Assembly (NCBI RefSeq): GCF_051401765.1
Contig: NC_135064.1
Span: 28,556,001-28,620,000 of the forward strand
Direction of reading: 5' to 3'
Length of the DNA: 64,000 bases
DNA from: Calliopsis andreniformis
Taxonomy: Eukaryota; Arthropoda; Insecta; Hymenoptera; Andrenidae
Under the pieces are notes generated by a model, which saw only the letters and a program-made list of their open reading frames with translations, did not search any database and was not told the origin of the DNA. This document shows, piece after piece, positions 47,778 through 60,700 of this stretch (the stretch's first letter is position 1; each line of letters begins with the position of its first letter). The translations under genes were made by a program, and so were the position numbers.

Positions 47778-48600
47778 AACAGCTCATTCGTGAACAGATG
47801 TTTTCATTAATCTTACAATTATAGTTGGAAACAATTATATAATTAGTTAGATGAATAAAGTCAAATTATTCCTTAATACTGATGAAAATATTGATTTTAG
47901 GATACGTCAAGATGAAAACGCATAATTCAGTTCATTATAAGTCTTATTTAATTCACTAAGCTGTGATGGCGCAGAAACGAGATATCAATTGTCAATCATC
48001 AGTGACAAAATGTGTTCGTGCGCATGACTATTCTTTGAATATACTACGTATATATGTATTATATCTACATATGTATGTATGCCACTGATCTGTGTGTAAA
48101 CTGGATAGGGTGTGGGACCTAGCCGTTTGAAAGCGTTTGATCTGTGCTATCTTGTAAGAATGTACCATGCGCGACACAGGTGGAGGGACAGGATACTAGG
48201 TTTTGCCAATTCATATGTATGCTCATTCTTCATATAATTTATACTATTTGGTAAAAAAAATATGAAAGAGAAATTACAAATCAATGAAAAATGTCATCTG
48301 TAAGTCACGTGCACTATTATTTTGCAGAAAATTAGCTAAAAATAGTGTTACAAATATACATGTAAATTGGGAATAACTTAGTATCCTGTTCCTCCGCTTG
48401 TGCCGCGCATGACGTATTCTTACAAAATGGCGCAAACCTATTGCTCTCAGAATCGTCCATATGCCCAAAAGTCCTATACCGTATCCAGTATATTTTGATC
48501 AGTGATGTGTGCAATACGTGTGTGTATGTATATATATATACCTCATAATGGCACAAGCAGTCACAGATAGGAGAAGGTGGCAATGTGACGAATTGTGAGA
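47778..48600. other. Dynein to DmX-like intergenic region
   Basis: This short AT-rich spacer of about 1 kb lies between two genes on the same strand. Most of it is the inverted-repeat element at 48097-48492. No other coding or RNA feature was recognised. Confidence 0.5.
48097..48492. mobile_element. Long inverted-repeat MITE of about 392 bp with TA flanks
   Basis: The left arm starts ACTGGATAGGGTGTGGGACCT (48100). The right arm ends with the imperfect reverse complement, AGTCCTATACCGTATCCAGT (48489). A second, stronger inner block pairs GTAAGAATGTACCATGCGCG (48154 onward) with CGCGCATGACGTATTCTTAC (to 48423), and pairing continues through CAGGATACTA and further inwards. TA dinucleotides flank both ends (48097-48098 and 48491-48492). 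Arm length is above 100 bases with scattered mismatches. There is no transposase. It is probably a Tc1/mariner-like non-autonomous element, and it sits only about 290 bases before the DmX-like start codon. Confidence 0.7.
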
Positions 48601-48780
48601 ATCCATTTAAAGATGGCTGCTGTTCGAGCAACGGTTTGTCGTGTGATGTCACTTTCGGACAACACCTCGGTGTTGTAATTGAGAAAGTTCGTTAAGACGG
48701 TTATTTATTCTTATCAAATAACAACAACTGAAATTGGAAAGCTTAATCGATAGAGAATGACATAATTTGCACAAGGAAAA
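48601..48780 (+). promoter_or_regulatory. Probable promoter/5' leader of the DmX-like gene
   Basis: This is the interval just before the ATG at 48781. AAGATGGCTGCT at 48610-48621 resembles a YY1-type site found near starts of housekeeping genes. A perfect inverted repeat, ACAACACC-TC-GGTGTTGT, lies at 48659-48676. No TATA box was seen. The start site is not known. Confidence 0.4.
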
Positions 48781-51700
48781 ATGAATTGTCATCAAATATT
48801 AAGTGGAGCTTGTAATGCAGGTGACCGTTGTTACGCCGTTGGGTCTGTCGAAGGAATTTCTTTCACTGTAAGTCTTTGTTGTCATTCGAACGTAAAAAAC
48901 ACAGATATTTCTAGTTCAAAATTCTTTGATTCCTGTATATTAATCTGTGATATACACTGAACGTATCCTCTATATTCTCTCATTTTTGTAAGTCAAATTC
49001 ATATTTTTTTTGACTGTCAAATTATTCGTTACTGACTCTATAAATATTTTTCACTTGCCTTTATTAAGATATTTTCGTAAAAAGTCAATGTTTAGCAAGA
49101 TATTTCTTCTGTATTATTACTAGAGTTAAATTAGAGCATTATTTTCATAGTGAAATTTGTTTTCTCTGAATGATATATATTATAAATGAAAAATGTGTAT
49201 ATTTGACACAGGCATATGCAGCAGGCTGTAACATAGTTATTCTTGCCAGTAACTTCGAACGAGTTCAAATAATTCCAGGAGCTGTACACAATTACATTAG
49301 AATTAGTTGTTTGGACTGTAGCACAGATACAGGGAAAATAGCTGCAGCATATGAAAATCAAGTGTGCATTTTTGAGCCTACTCCATTAATCCACAGCACA
49401 TGTTCTCATGTTTGTATTCCTACTTGTACTTATTTATGTCTTATAACTAATTGTATATATTTTACCATTTTATATAATAATATTTTTAAATTATATATAT
49501 AGCAATTAGAATATAGATGGGTCCAAACTGGAAGTCTACAAACTGACTCCAATATCAGTTCCTTGTCATGGAATTTGGAAGGCACAAGATTATTAACTGG
49601 CGGAGAACTTCTGCAACTATGGCACCAAAATATAACCCCCTTTCAAGAAGAACACAGTAAGTTCTAATATATACACACAATTTCACTAAGCCCACAAGTC
49701 ATTTTCATTTATACCATTGTATATAATGGTTTCCCTTGTCGTAAATCGAAGTAATAAAATTATGCACAGTGATGAAGATGAATGTGTTACGAATTCAAGA
49801 AATCGTAACTGGACGAGAAGAAAATACTTCGATTGTTGCTCCAGACTGTGAGTTTGTTTGGCGTTGAAGCATAAAAAGCATTATTTGTTTATGAATTACC
49901 AAGATGAACTGGTCCCTATATCGAACATAGTATATGTTAAATATATACAATACTGTAAATTATTTTAGATCTTACAATATTGTTAAAGTTTTCATAATTC
50001 CTTGCTTGCTAGGCCATAATTCGTTTATGCTTCATCATTTTGACGCTTTTGTGCATTGTTGAGGAGGAAATAACTAAACACAATTGAATTCCCCCTGAAG
50101 AGGATATTTTTTATGTTAATAAAACCTAATGTTCCTAATGAAACACTGATTCATAGTATTTAAGATAGTAAAAGTAGCACTCTGCTGTGTTTCTATCCAC
50201 TTAGCTAAATTCTAAATAGAAATCTGGAGGAAGTAGGTGCTATGAAAGAATGTGTATTTGTAGCTGGAACGGTCACTTTTTCGATCGGTGGTGAGGCGGA
50301 AAGTCCTGCACCCGGAGATACAACTACAGGAAATGAACCAGGAGCATGGAATTGCGTTTGGAAATGTCGTACAGCCACGCCGGTACACCTTATGAGTTTC
50401 AGTCCAGATGGTACATTATTTGCAACAACAGGATTCAATGATAGATTAGTGAAAATTTGGTTCGAGAGTAAACAATGTAAGATTTTTATATATAGAGTAG
50501 ATACGAGGTACTTTAATTTTACAGTCAATGTAACGAATATTTGAAAGGGATCGTATATAAAATTCTTCTTTTTCAGTATTTTCAACGAAAAGTCTAGACC
50601 ACGTCAATGTTACGCAATCTGTGAGCAGCGACAGTTATAGCTTCGTTTATATCGCTCATCCTCGCGCAGTAACGCACTTATCTTGGCGCAAAACTAGCAA
50701 ATACATGCCAAAGTATGGAAATTATACGAACAATTTCTAATTATCCAAATTGAATAAGAAGATTCCTTTTTTGAAGTTTCCTTCAGTTAGAATTTTTTGT
50801 ATGTTTAAGGGGTTCTGTATCTAACATGTTAGTGACATCCTGTAGAGACAATATTTGTCGAGTATGGGCAGAAACGATACCACCTGATGTCGAAGGTTTA
50901 GCCAACATGAGTCAGTTCGAAGGTTCTGACAGGCATGGTCACCATGGAAAACATCGACATCACAATATGCATAAACATCGATTTATGCAACGGCTCAAAC
51001 ATATGAAGTGCGTTAACTGTTATCACACGGTATATATATTATAGTATATAATGTATCAATGCATACATTACATATTATAATATACATACCACATACGTAT
51101 TTTATATGTACACAATTCACTTGACGCGTTATATGTACATTGTTTGTAGAACATGTTTTCATATCCGCCGACATGCAAAGCAACAACATCAAGCAGGTCA
51201 TGCCACAGCTCCAACTTTACCAACCTTACCTTCGACGTATTCAGTGCACGATTTTCATAATAATTACCAAGGTACTGGCCACTATCCAGGAATGCACTTT
51301 CACTTGGCAGCTAGTATTAATGCAGAAACTGGTATGATTTTATACATAATTGGAAATAAATACTATGTAAATCAGATTGAATTAATATTATTTTTCGCAT
51401 TGCAGATATACCGTTAGTACCGAGCTTAATTACCGGAGATCCTGATCGAGAACCAAATTTTATTTTGCACTGGTTGAACAATAAGGAAATGCATTTCACG
51501 ATGCAAGCCGAAAATATCTTGCAAGAACTTACTCGTAAGGTGGTAGAAAAGGAGGAGGGGTTGCATCAAGACATGGAAGACGCAGATCATGATTCCGAAG
51601 AAGGAGGCTTATCGAGTGAGTTTCTTCACTTTTTTTGATTAAATTTTGCTAGTACGTTTAATGACGCAATTGTTTAGCGATATGATTGATTCTACTGTAC

Positions 51701-54700
51701 CTACGCAGAAAAAGGCGTACGATTACAACCAATACAAAAGTCGGGTGGTACAGCCCGATCAATGAGCCAAGAAGATCATAGTAGTGACGAACATCATACG
51801 GCTCATACAGTTTCGTCCCATCATAGTTTACCACACAGCGGTCATTCTCATCAAAGTCTCAGGTATAATATTCCATGTATGGAAATGTAAAGATCAACAT
51901 GTCATACGCGTTGTATGACACATTGCTCATTTATTTATTCGTTCATCATTATTTCAATCAATGACTTCGTTTTCTTATCTTATTCCGAAATTTCTCGTTT
52001 CAGTAACACTACTTCAATTAATTCTATTGCAACGGATGTGACGTCTTCAATGAATCATGCTCCGGATTCTTTGGACACTAAAATAGAAACTTTATTACGC
52101 GATTGGCACCATAATCCAGACCTACTCTTCTCGATCCATCCGATAGACGGAAGCTTTCTAATTTGGCACATCGAGTGGTTGGATGAGTATCATCCAGGAT
52201 CGTTTCGACAAGCACAGATATCATTTTCTACGCGAATACCTAACGCTTTTCCTCTTGGTGACGCTTCAACGATGAGTCATAGCGTGTCAATGTACTCTCA
52301 TAATACCGGCGGTCCGTTGTTAAATATCCGTGAAGTGGCAAAGTCGTCCACGAAACCTTCGAATGAGGGTGAGTATTTTCTGTACTCTGTATTGGAACGT
52401 ACTTAAGTATTCTGTTAATGAGATCGTTTGATCGATGAATTTATCGGTACAGTTACCGAAACTGCAACGCCGTTACCCAGTTTAATCGAACAAGACGAAG
52501 AACAGTCAACGTTAACATCTAGAACGGGTCAGGAACTTTTAAAAAATATTGAAAATTCGTCCGGTCTGAATCAAACTGCTACAGCAAAAGAAAAGGACGA
52601 TCATTTGGAAGCTGGTAAAACGAATCAAGAGACAGTTAACGATTTACTGACTCATCCGAGCCCGATTGTCTCTATGGTATCAAAGCATTCGAATGGGACC
52701 TTAAACTTATGGCAACTAACGTTTGCTGACAGAACGAAATTTTCACAGGTAGAAAATTATTGATAGCGTGATTACGTTTTATCCGCCCATTTATTTTGAT
52801 TTTTTATTTTTTCTATTGACGATAGGTATTAAGTATTGGGCATGCGTCAAGAGCTTCAGGTCACCGATTTCGTGTAAACGATATTACTTGTCATCCAGTT
52901 TTACCTTTATTGGTGACAACATCGCATCATAATATACCAGAATGTTCCTCCAGTTCTCAATGTCAGAACGCCGATTCGAATGAAAATATAAATAGTAAAT
53001 CGAATGCAATCAAATCGGTGCCGAAAGATGTCTCTCCAACGGTAAGCAAGAGAACCGTCAGCGTCAACTAATCGCCAACTTTTGTCGAATAATATCTTGT
53101 TGCTGGCTATTTTCAGGGATTCTGCAGCGAATTAATACTTTGGCGTGTGGATCCAGTTGGACCATTGTCGAAAAGCGGAGGAGTTTCTGAACTAGCGCGT
53201 ATTAATTCTCCGGAGATTTCAGCATTCAGTAATGTAGCATGGATCCCAACTTTGTTGCCCAGTACCACTTTGGGTAATTTATCAAATTCTCCCAGCGCAT
53301 GTTTCGTCGCAAGCGATGGCGAAAGTTTAAGGGTGTACCAAGCTGTCATCGATGCTAGAACTTTATTGGCAGAAGTATCTATAAGTGAAAGACGAAGTAG
53401 AATGATGGTGAGCATCCTGTAAACATAAATACACAAAACGGTTCAAAGTTGTAAAACGATAATGAGCTGCTCATATTTATTTTAATCATTGTGCATTAGG
53501 ATTCAATGGCGAGCCTCTCGACAGATATATCATCAGATGATGGTATTAGGCATTCGATTCATAACACAATAAAAATAGTATCGCAACAGTCAACGGCTAG
53601 ACCAGGTTGTGTCATACAATTAGATGCTATCGCTGATGCCACGCATGTGAGTACATATTATGTATAAACAAGAAGGCATTATCGATTAAAGATTGACTTA
53701 TTGCTTGTTTAATGATTGTTGTACACGTAGGACTGGCAGAATACACAATTTTTACATGTGTTCCAAGAACAATTAATTACCGGAGACAGGAACGATGAGA
53801 AACAAACTGGTACAGATACATCGGTAAATGATTTAGGTTTAATGGAATCTACCTTGGATGCTATGGTAGACCTACAGCAATCTGCCATTTTTGAAGAACC
53901 ATTTTACATAGTCGTTTTAGAGAGAACGCAACAGGGAACGACAGTACATATGTGGCGTTTAGTTATCGCATCTCAACCCGAGACTACTGGTATGTTATAT
54001 GACTGGACGATTCAGGCCGTAATGGGATAACGCAGAAGGAATATTTAAATTTGTTTTCGTTCACTTTTGCTGTACCACGTCTATGTCTAATTCTGCAGGT
54101 TTGTCGGGATCGATGATGTACGTGCCAGACTCACATTTGGTACAAGACGAAGAAGAAGAAGGAACACCTGGTCGATACAATCATTCGGAAGATAGAAGAT
54201 CTCGTAGAGCGAGTCAGACTCGACGTGAAAGCCAAGGCGAATTCGATTCGTACTTTCAAAGACGACCTCAAAGTAGTCACGTTCTTATCACAACTACAAA
54301 AGTTTGCACTCAAGAATTACCACTACCGGACGGAGTCGAGGTTTGTATTTACATACATATAGTCATTATCCATCCTTCTTTTTAGATTTCTTTATTCCTG
54401 TATCATCAAGTGGTCAAATTGCGAGAGAGAGAGAGAGGGAGAGAATGTAAGGATATTGTCATGTCATTGCAATGTTTCGATACGCAGGTTATACACGCGG
54501 CACCAGCTGCTGGACATTTAAGCAGCTCTTCCATATATCCTGCTTGTTTCGCACCATATATTGTCGTGACAGCGTGTAGTGACAGCACGATACGGTTCTG
54601 GAAGTGTAAAGTTACAAAGGATCAACCGGACGACAAATTTCACTACGAATGGTGCGAATGGGAAATGATACGGAAAGATCAAGAATCCACTATTGATATT

Positions 54701-54704
54701 ACAG
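48781..54704 (+). other. Rbcn-3A: DmX-like exons 1-18: N-terminal WD40 region
   Basis: Exons: 48781-48867, 49212-49409, 49503-49656, 49770-49847 (possible cassette), 50264-50476, 50577-50712, 50810-51007, 51150-51331, 51406-51615, 51709-51862, 52004-52368, 52453-52748, 52826-53041, 53117-53407, 53500-53646, 53731-53989, 54099-54340, 54488-54704. They code about residues 1-1214. WD-type strands are visible, for example LVKIWFES, NICRVWAET, GTLNLWQLTF, STIRFWKCK. Between them lie His-rich (DRHGHHGKHRHHNMHKHR) and acidic or Ser-rich linkers typical of the family. Confidence 0.88.
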
Positions 54705-57700
54705 GTATTTTTATCACTCTGCTGTCCCATTCTAAATATAATGAGGAGTAAGAATTAAAACGGGAGAACAAGACACAATAAATAGCGATATACAATAATT
54801 GAGTTGCGTTTCAGGACAACCGTTGAATATAAGCGCCGCGTACAGTGGACGTATCGCATGCGCGTATAAGTATGGAAAGTCATTTACACGACCTACGAAA
54901 AGTGACCCCGATTCACGATACGTAAATCTTTGTGTCGCCATATACGAATGCGAAAGCACTGGTGGAAGCGAATGGATATTAGAGGATACGATACATCTAA
55001 AGAACATACATCTACCGAGAATCCCGGTGGATCAGCACTTAGACTTGAGCTATCTTTACGACAGTAGATTTTTACAAAAGAAACAGAGGCTCACTCAGGT
55101 GTTACAAACGTTAAGCCACGAGGACGTAAGATCACCGAGAAACGGGGAAAATGGGGAAAGTACAAAATCAAATGCAGGTTTATTGGCTGTTCCTTCGTTT
55201 AGCACTCTTCAGTCCCTGCGTAAATCGATCATAGAGAACGGCAACACTTGCCCACTTACGCAAAAACATTTAGTTCAATTAGACTGGGTCTCAAAAGAGG
55301 ATGGTTCACATATTTTAACTGTGGCTGTTGGATCAAAAATTATGCTGTTTACGCCGGTCTGCTCGGATCTCGCGCAAGCCAACATGAAGGCCATGAAGGA
55401 ATCTCAGAGTAATAATCGCCCGATACTACGTAAAGCGTCATCTTTGGCCCAACCGCAATTCGTTGACGAGATACGTTGGATGAAACTTCGAAAGATTGAA
55501 TTAACCACGGCGGATGGTCTGCCGCCATTACCGATGCAAATATCTTGGGTGAGAGATGGTATATTAGTAGTCGGCATGGATTCGGAAATGCACGTTTACT
55601 CGCAGTGGAAGCCGAATCCGAAAAAGGATTGTTTCCACTCGAACTTACAACATCAAGAATCTGACGAATTCCAAGCGAGTCGAAACTTGCGGGACGAAGA
55701 TTTGCGAACATTAGCGCACGAAACATCGCAAAGGAGATTGGCGAACGTGTCGTCCATGCCACATCTTTCCCGCGTGAGTAGTATCAATTTGACGATGCTC
55801 GACGCAAAGAAGAAACGGGGTATGCAAAATGAGAGTTTAAATTTCGACTACATGCCGGATTACGGCTTGTTCGAGGCTTCAAGAATCGCTTGCCCTGTTC
55901 TGCCTCAGTATCATCCGAAACAGCTGATGGAGTTGTTGAACTCGGGTAAAATACGGTGGGTAAAGGCTATACTGGCACATCTGGTTCGATGTATAGGAAG
56001 CTCTTGCCCGTTAAGAGCAGACGATGAGAGCTTAATGAAACAACGAGGCGGCGGTTGGTCACGTTCTAGGACGATGTCGGTTAGCTATGTAGGCACAACG
56101 TCACCGCTCGAGCCGCGTGGATCGACCACTCAAATACCAGAAGAACTGACGCTCGATTACGCGGAAATAACCTCGATATCTCCATTGCCCCTTTGGACGT
56201 TGCTGATCGCGGACAAAGAAACGAATCTTCCGCATCAGCATAAAACTGAAGACAAACAGGATTATAACGAATTATTCGATAACAACTTGGACGAAGGTGA
56301 ATCATTAGATGATATGCTGGAGGAAGATTACGATTGTTCGCGACAAAAGGACAGGCGGTCCTCGGTGCCTGAAAGGCAAGGAATATCTCATTTTGGACCA
56401 AGGCAAGGCAGACTATTGTCGCGTTTGTTAACGCACACTCACTTGCCCGGCCTCTCGAGTCTCGATCAAATGCATTTGCTTGCTCTAGCCGACACTGTTT
56501 CGACGTGCAACGTAGATTTTGCAGAAAGATTTGCGATAGATGCTGCGAAGAACGCAATTGCGAAAGAAAATTTGACGGGCATTCCCGACGGAGAAACCGT
56601 TTCTACGGATTCGTTGGACGATTGCGGACTTAGGTTCTTATTAGCTATGAAACATTATAATTATTTAATACGGTGTCTTCCACTTGCTCAGAGAGCACAA
56701 TTTCAGAAACAAGGTATATCCTCGAACAATCTTGTCTGGGCGTTCCATTCCGAATCTGAGGAAGAATTACTCGGTTTAATACCTTCTTACGCGAAAGGCC
56801 AGCCGAAGTGGAACGTTTTGAAAGAACTTGGTGTCGGTTGGTGGATCAGAAGCAACACCGTGTTGAAACGGTGTATCGAAAAGATTGCGAAAGCAGCGTA
56901 TCAAGAGAAACAAGAACCTCTCGATGCTGCTCTCTACTACCTTGCAATGAAGAAAAAAAATCTTGTTTGGGGTCTATTTAGGAATAAGAGGGACGACCGA
57001 ATGACCAGTTTCTTTGCTAACAACTTTGTAGAGGATCGCTGGAGAAAGGCAGCGTTAAAAAATGCGTTCGCCCTACTTGGCAAACAGAGATTTGAGCATG
57101 CCGCAGCGTTTTTCTTACTAGCGGGTGCGCTCAAAGACGCCATCGATGTGTGCTTGAATAAGTTAAACGACATACAATTGGCAATGATCATCGCTAGACT
57201 TTACGAAGACGATACAACATCTCCTAATATGAGACGACTATTGTACGAGGAAATCTTAGGATGTGATAAAGAGGGACACAATCAAGATATGAATAAATGT
57301 CATCCAGATCCATTTTTGCGCAGCATGGCTCTATGGATACTTAAAGATTATGCGGGATCACTTAATACTTTGCTCCTTACGAATGTTGGAACTTTGCATC
57401 CACAATATAACGACGAGACTGACAAACCTGAAGGCGCAACAGGTATTACTCACGGTTAATTATCTCTATTAATTATACATATCTATTCGCTTAATAAAGC
57501 GCATAATGGTTTTACGATTTTTTCTGTCTTTTCAGCCAATCCAAATGTCTTCAATTTTTATGTCTATCTCCGTACACACCCATTGCTGATCAGACAATAT
57601 ATTGCGTCCACCGCTCAGGATAAGAAAAAAGGTCATTCGGTGGTTATATCGGGATTTAGTTACGGAACGGACACTAAATCTCAACCGGATAAACAGTTAA

Positions 57701-60700
57701 CTTTGGAAGATAGCATTACACCCTTAGAAAGGCAATTATATTTCACGACTGCTCACGCTCACTTTAAAGCAGGGTGCCCTGCTCTAGCTCTCGAAGTTCT
57801 TTCGAAATTACCTAGCAAAGTAATGGAGACTGATTGCGAAGATTCACCCAGTACGTATACATAGAAAGCTAATCGTTTTGTTACTCTATTACAATATCTC
57901 TTCTGAAAGAAGGAGTTTTCTTACATGTGCGTTTCATTTTCTATGCGATTCAAAGGCGTGTTGAACAGTCCAAGTAAGTCTAGGAAACAAGATTCTCAAA
58001 TAGATACAGGTATCATCAGTTGGGACGACAATTTGAAAAGAAATGAAAATGAAGGTACGTTTCCATTTTACCTTACATTCCGTTTCGTATGTGCATCCAT
58101 TTAGATATAAAGAAACTCGTTTGCATTCACTACATTAGGTGCTATTGACTGGTCCCAACCTGTGTCCCAAAAAAATGACGACGAATTGGTATTGAATTGG
58201 GATGATGACGACACAGGTGAAAATGATGACACTGATAGCCCACCTCTGAGTATGAAACTAGATAAACAAGAAACTAACGATACGAAATCATTAGACAAAG
58301 AAGGTTAGTTTGGCTTGTGATTTAATTTTCTAGTTAATCGAGTCTCTTGAAGCATTCAAACAGACGAAAGACATTTTTTGTTCCAATACTTATTAGAAAA
58401 AAGTGAAAAAGCATCGGGTCAACTGGACATTATGGCGCAGCAATTAAAATTTGTGGCCTGTTTAAAAATTTTGATGGAAGAATTGTCAACGTTGGCAACG
58501 GGATTCGAAGTGGACGGAGGACAACTTCGATATCAACTCTATGTGTGGCTCGAGCGAGAAGTGGATGCTCTTAGGCAGCTTTGCAACTATAGTGTCAACT
58601 CGGACGGAGATGCGAGCAACGTTTCAGACTGTATGAGTTGATTCTAATCTTGCATTCGAAATTTAAAAATATTCAATTTCAATTGTCAATGATATTCGCG
58701 CGAATTATTTGATAAATCGATCTTCGATATGTCTAAGAAGAATATAAACGATTATTGGTTTTCAGACGAAACCGGCGGTATGGTAGACGATGTACAACCG
58801 TGTAGACCTGGTGAACAGCCAACATTGCACGAAATATTAGTAGCTGAGAAATTGGACTTTGAAGCTAAAGTACAACGAGCTGTTCGAAGAAAAAAATGGT
58901 TAAAAGGTAAACGATAACCGATATCGCTGATATTATTATATCTTATTAATACTATTCTATAACATTGTTCATCCCAATTTGTTTTTCTTTTATCATCCTT
59001 GTTCTCAGCGAATGAAACTTTACTGCGAACATTGTTATCTTATTGTTCCCTACACGGAGCATCGGGTGGAGGTTTGGCGTCGGTAAGAATGGAACTTGTC
59101 CTACTATTACAAGAGTTACAGCAGGAAAAAACGCAACAACAGTTGCTCAGTCCTCTCCCGTTCCCAACCACGCTTCCTCTTCTGAGCGCAAGTGTGGCCT
59201 GTAACAAAACCGTTGTAGCAGATCCCGTTCGACATTTACAGGTTTTTACACTTTTTTTTCATATACTACTTAATTGTAAGATACTTTTTCAATTATTCGA
59301 TCTATACTTAATGTATCGAAACATTTTTAGTCTCTTGCGCATGATATGCTGCAAACACTGGTGGAACTGCGTAATCCACCAATGCCGACAAGAAACACGC
59401 ATTATTGCGAAGTATTCATAATGAGAGATTTAGCAGTGGCTTTGAGCGCCTGTATTTATCAATCTCTTTGCGATTCTGATACGTTTGTTATGAAGCATCA
59501 ACAACCAGAAAGGTAGCTCTTTTATTCTTTTTTTCCCATCTTCACAGTCTTGTCAATTACTTCATCAATTGTCATTGAAATTGTACCAATCATATTTAAA
59601 CGCTATAATGTTTGAAATTTTGAACGCTGTTCACATAGCTTTCCAGCAGTCGCTGAAATGGAAACTTTTTCTGGTGGACATCTGGTAGCCTCAAACCGAC
59701 ATCATCGAAGATATTCAACAGATGATGGTGTATGCATTACAACTTCACCTTCTAAATGGCCCGGTGTGACAAATTTGCGTGCACTTTTGGCTCGCGAGAA
59801 AGATGAAGATACGCCAAAATTGAATATTCTTCTCTGTGAAACTTTTGTGGCCACCTATATGAGCTTATTCGTCTACGCTCTTTGGAGCTGTGACAGTCAC
59901 ATTCTTTACAGACTCGTAGGTCAACATTTCGACAATAACACGTGGTCTTGTCTTTTTGGAGGTGGGGTAAAGAAATTACTACGCGTTGCAAGTACGAACA
60001 ACCAGGTACTTTTCCTTTTTTCAGTTTTCCACTTGCTTTTTTTCAATGCCGTACTCTTACTCGGATAAATATGAATCTGAACTGAACCCCTGATTCACGT
60101 TTCTATGAGTGTATGTACATATGTATATTTCGAATGATGTAGAGTGGCGGGGTAGGAGCAATAGAACGAGGCGATAGCATATCTAGCGAGGTGCAAACCG
60201 CTGCAGGAGCTGTATGGAACACTATGACGTCGTTAACGAAACAACGCGTCAAATTAAATATGAAACTATTAGGTCAATTTACCGGTCAACAACCAAATAT
60301 GAAGGAGGATAAGCCTACCTATAGAGAACAATTTGTGTCGCCTCAAATGAGTATGGTCTCATATTTTTTGATGAAGGTAACTTAATTATTAATTGTTAAT
60401 TGTTAATTGTTAATTGTTAATTGTTAATTGTTAATTGTTAATTTTGATAATAGAAGAATAACATCTCTACGTTACATATATAGATAATAGCTCCGTTTCA
60501 ATTTCATTTTCCAATTATTTGTCGATTGATGAATACAACAATTCTTACAGCCACATATAGATAGCGAGTATGCGGATGAAATCGACTACGACTCGTCCGA
60601 CTCTGCAGTGTCCGATTTAGATACGTCCGAAGACGAGGAAGACGTATTCGACACTAACATGAAGCCAAAGAATAAACCAAAGGATAATACAGAACATTCA

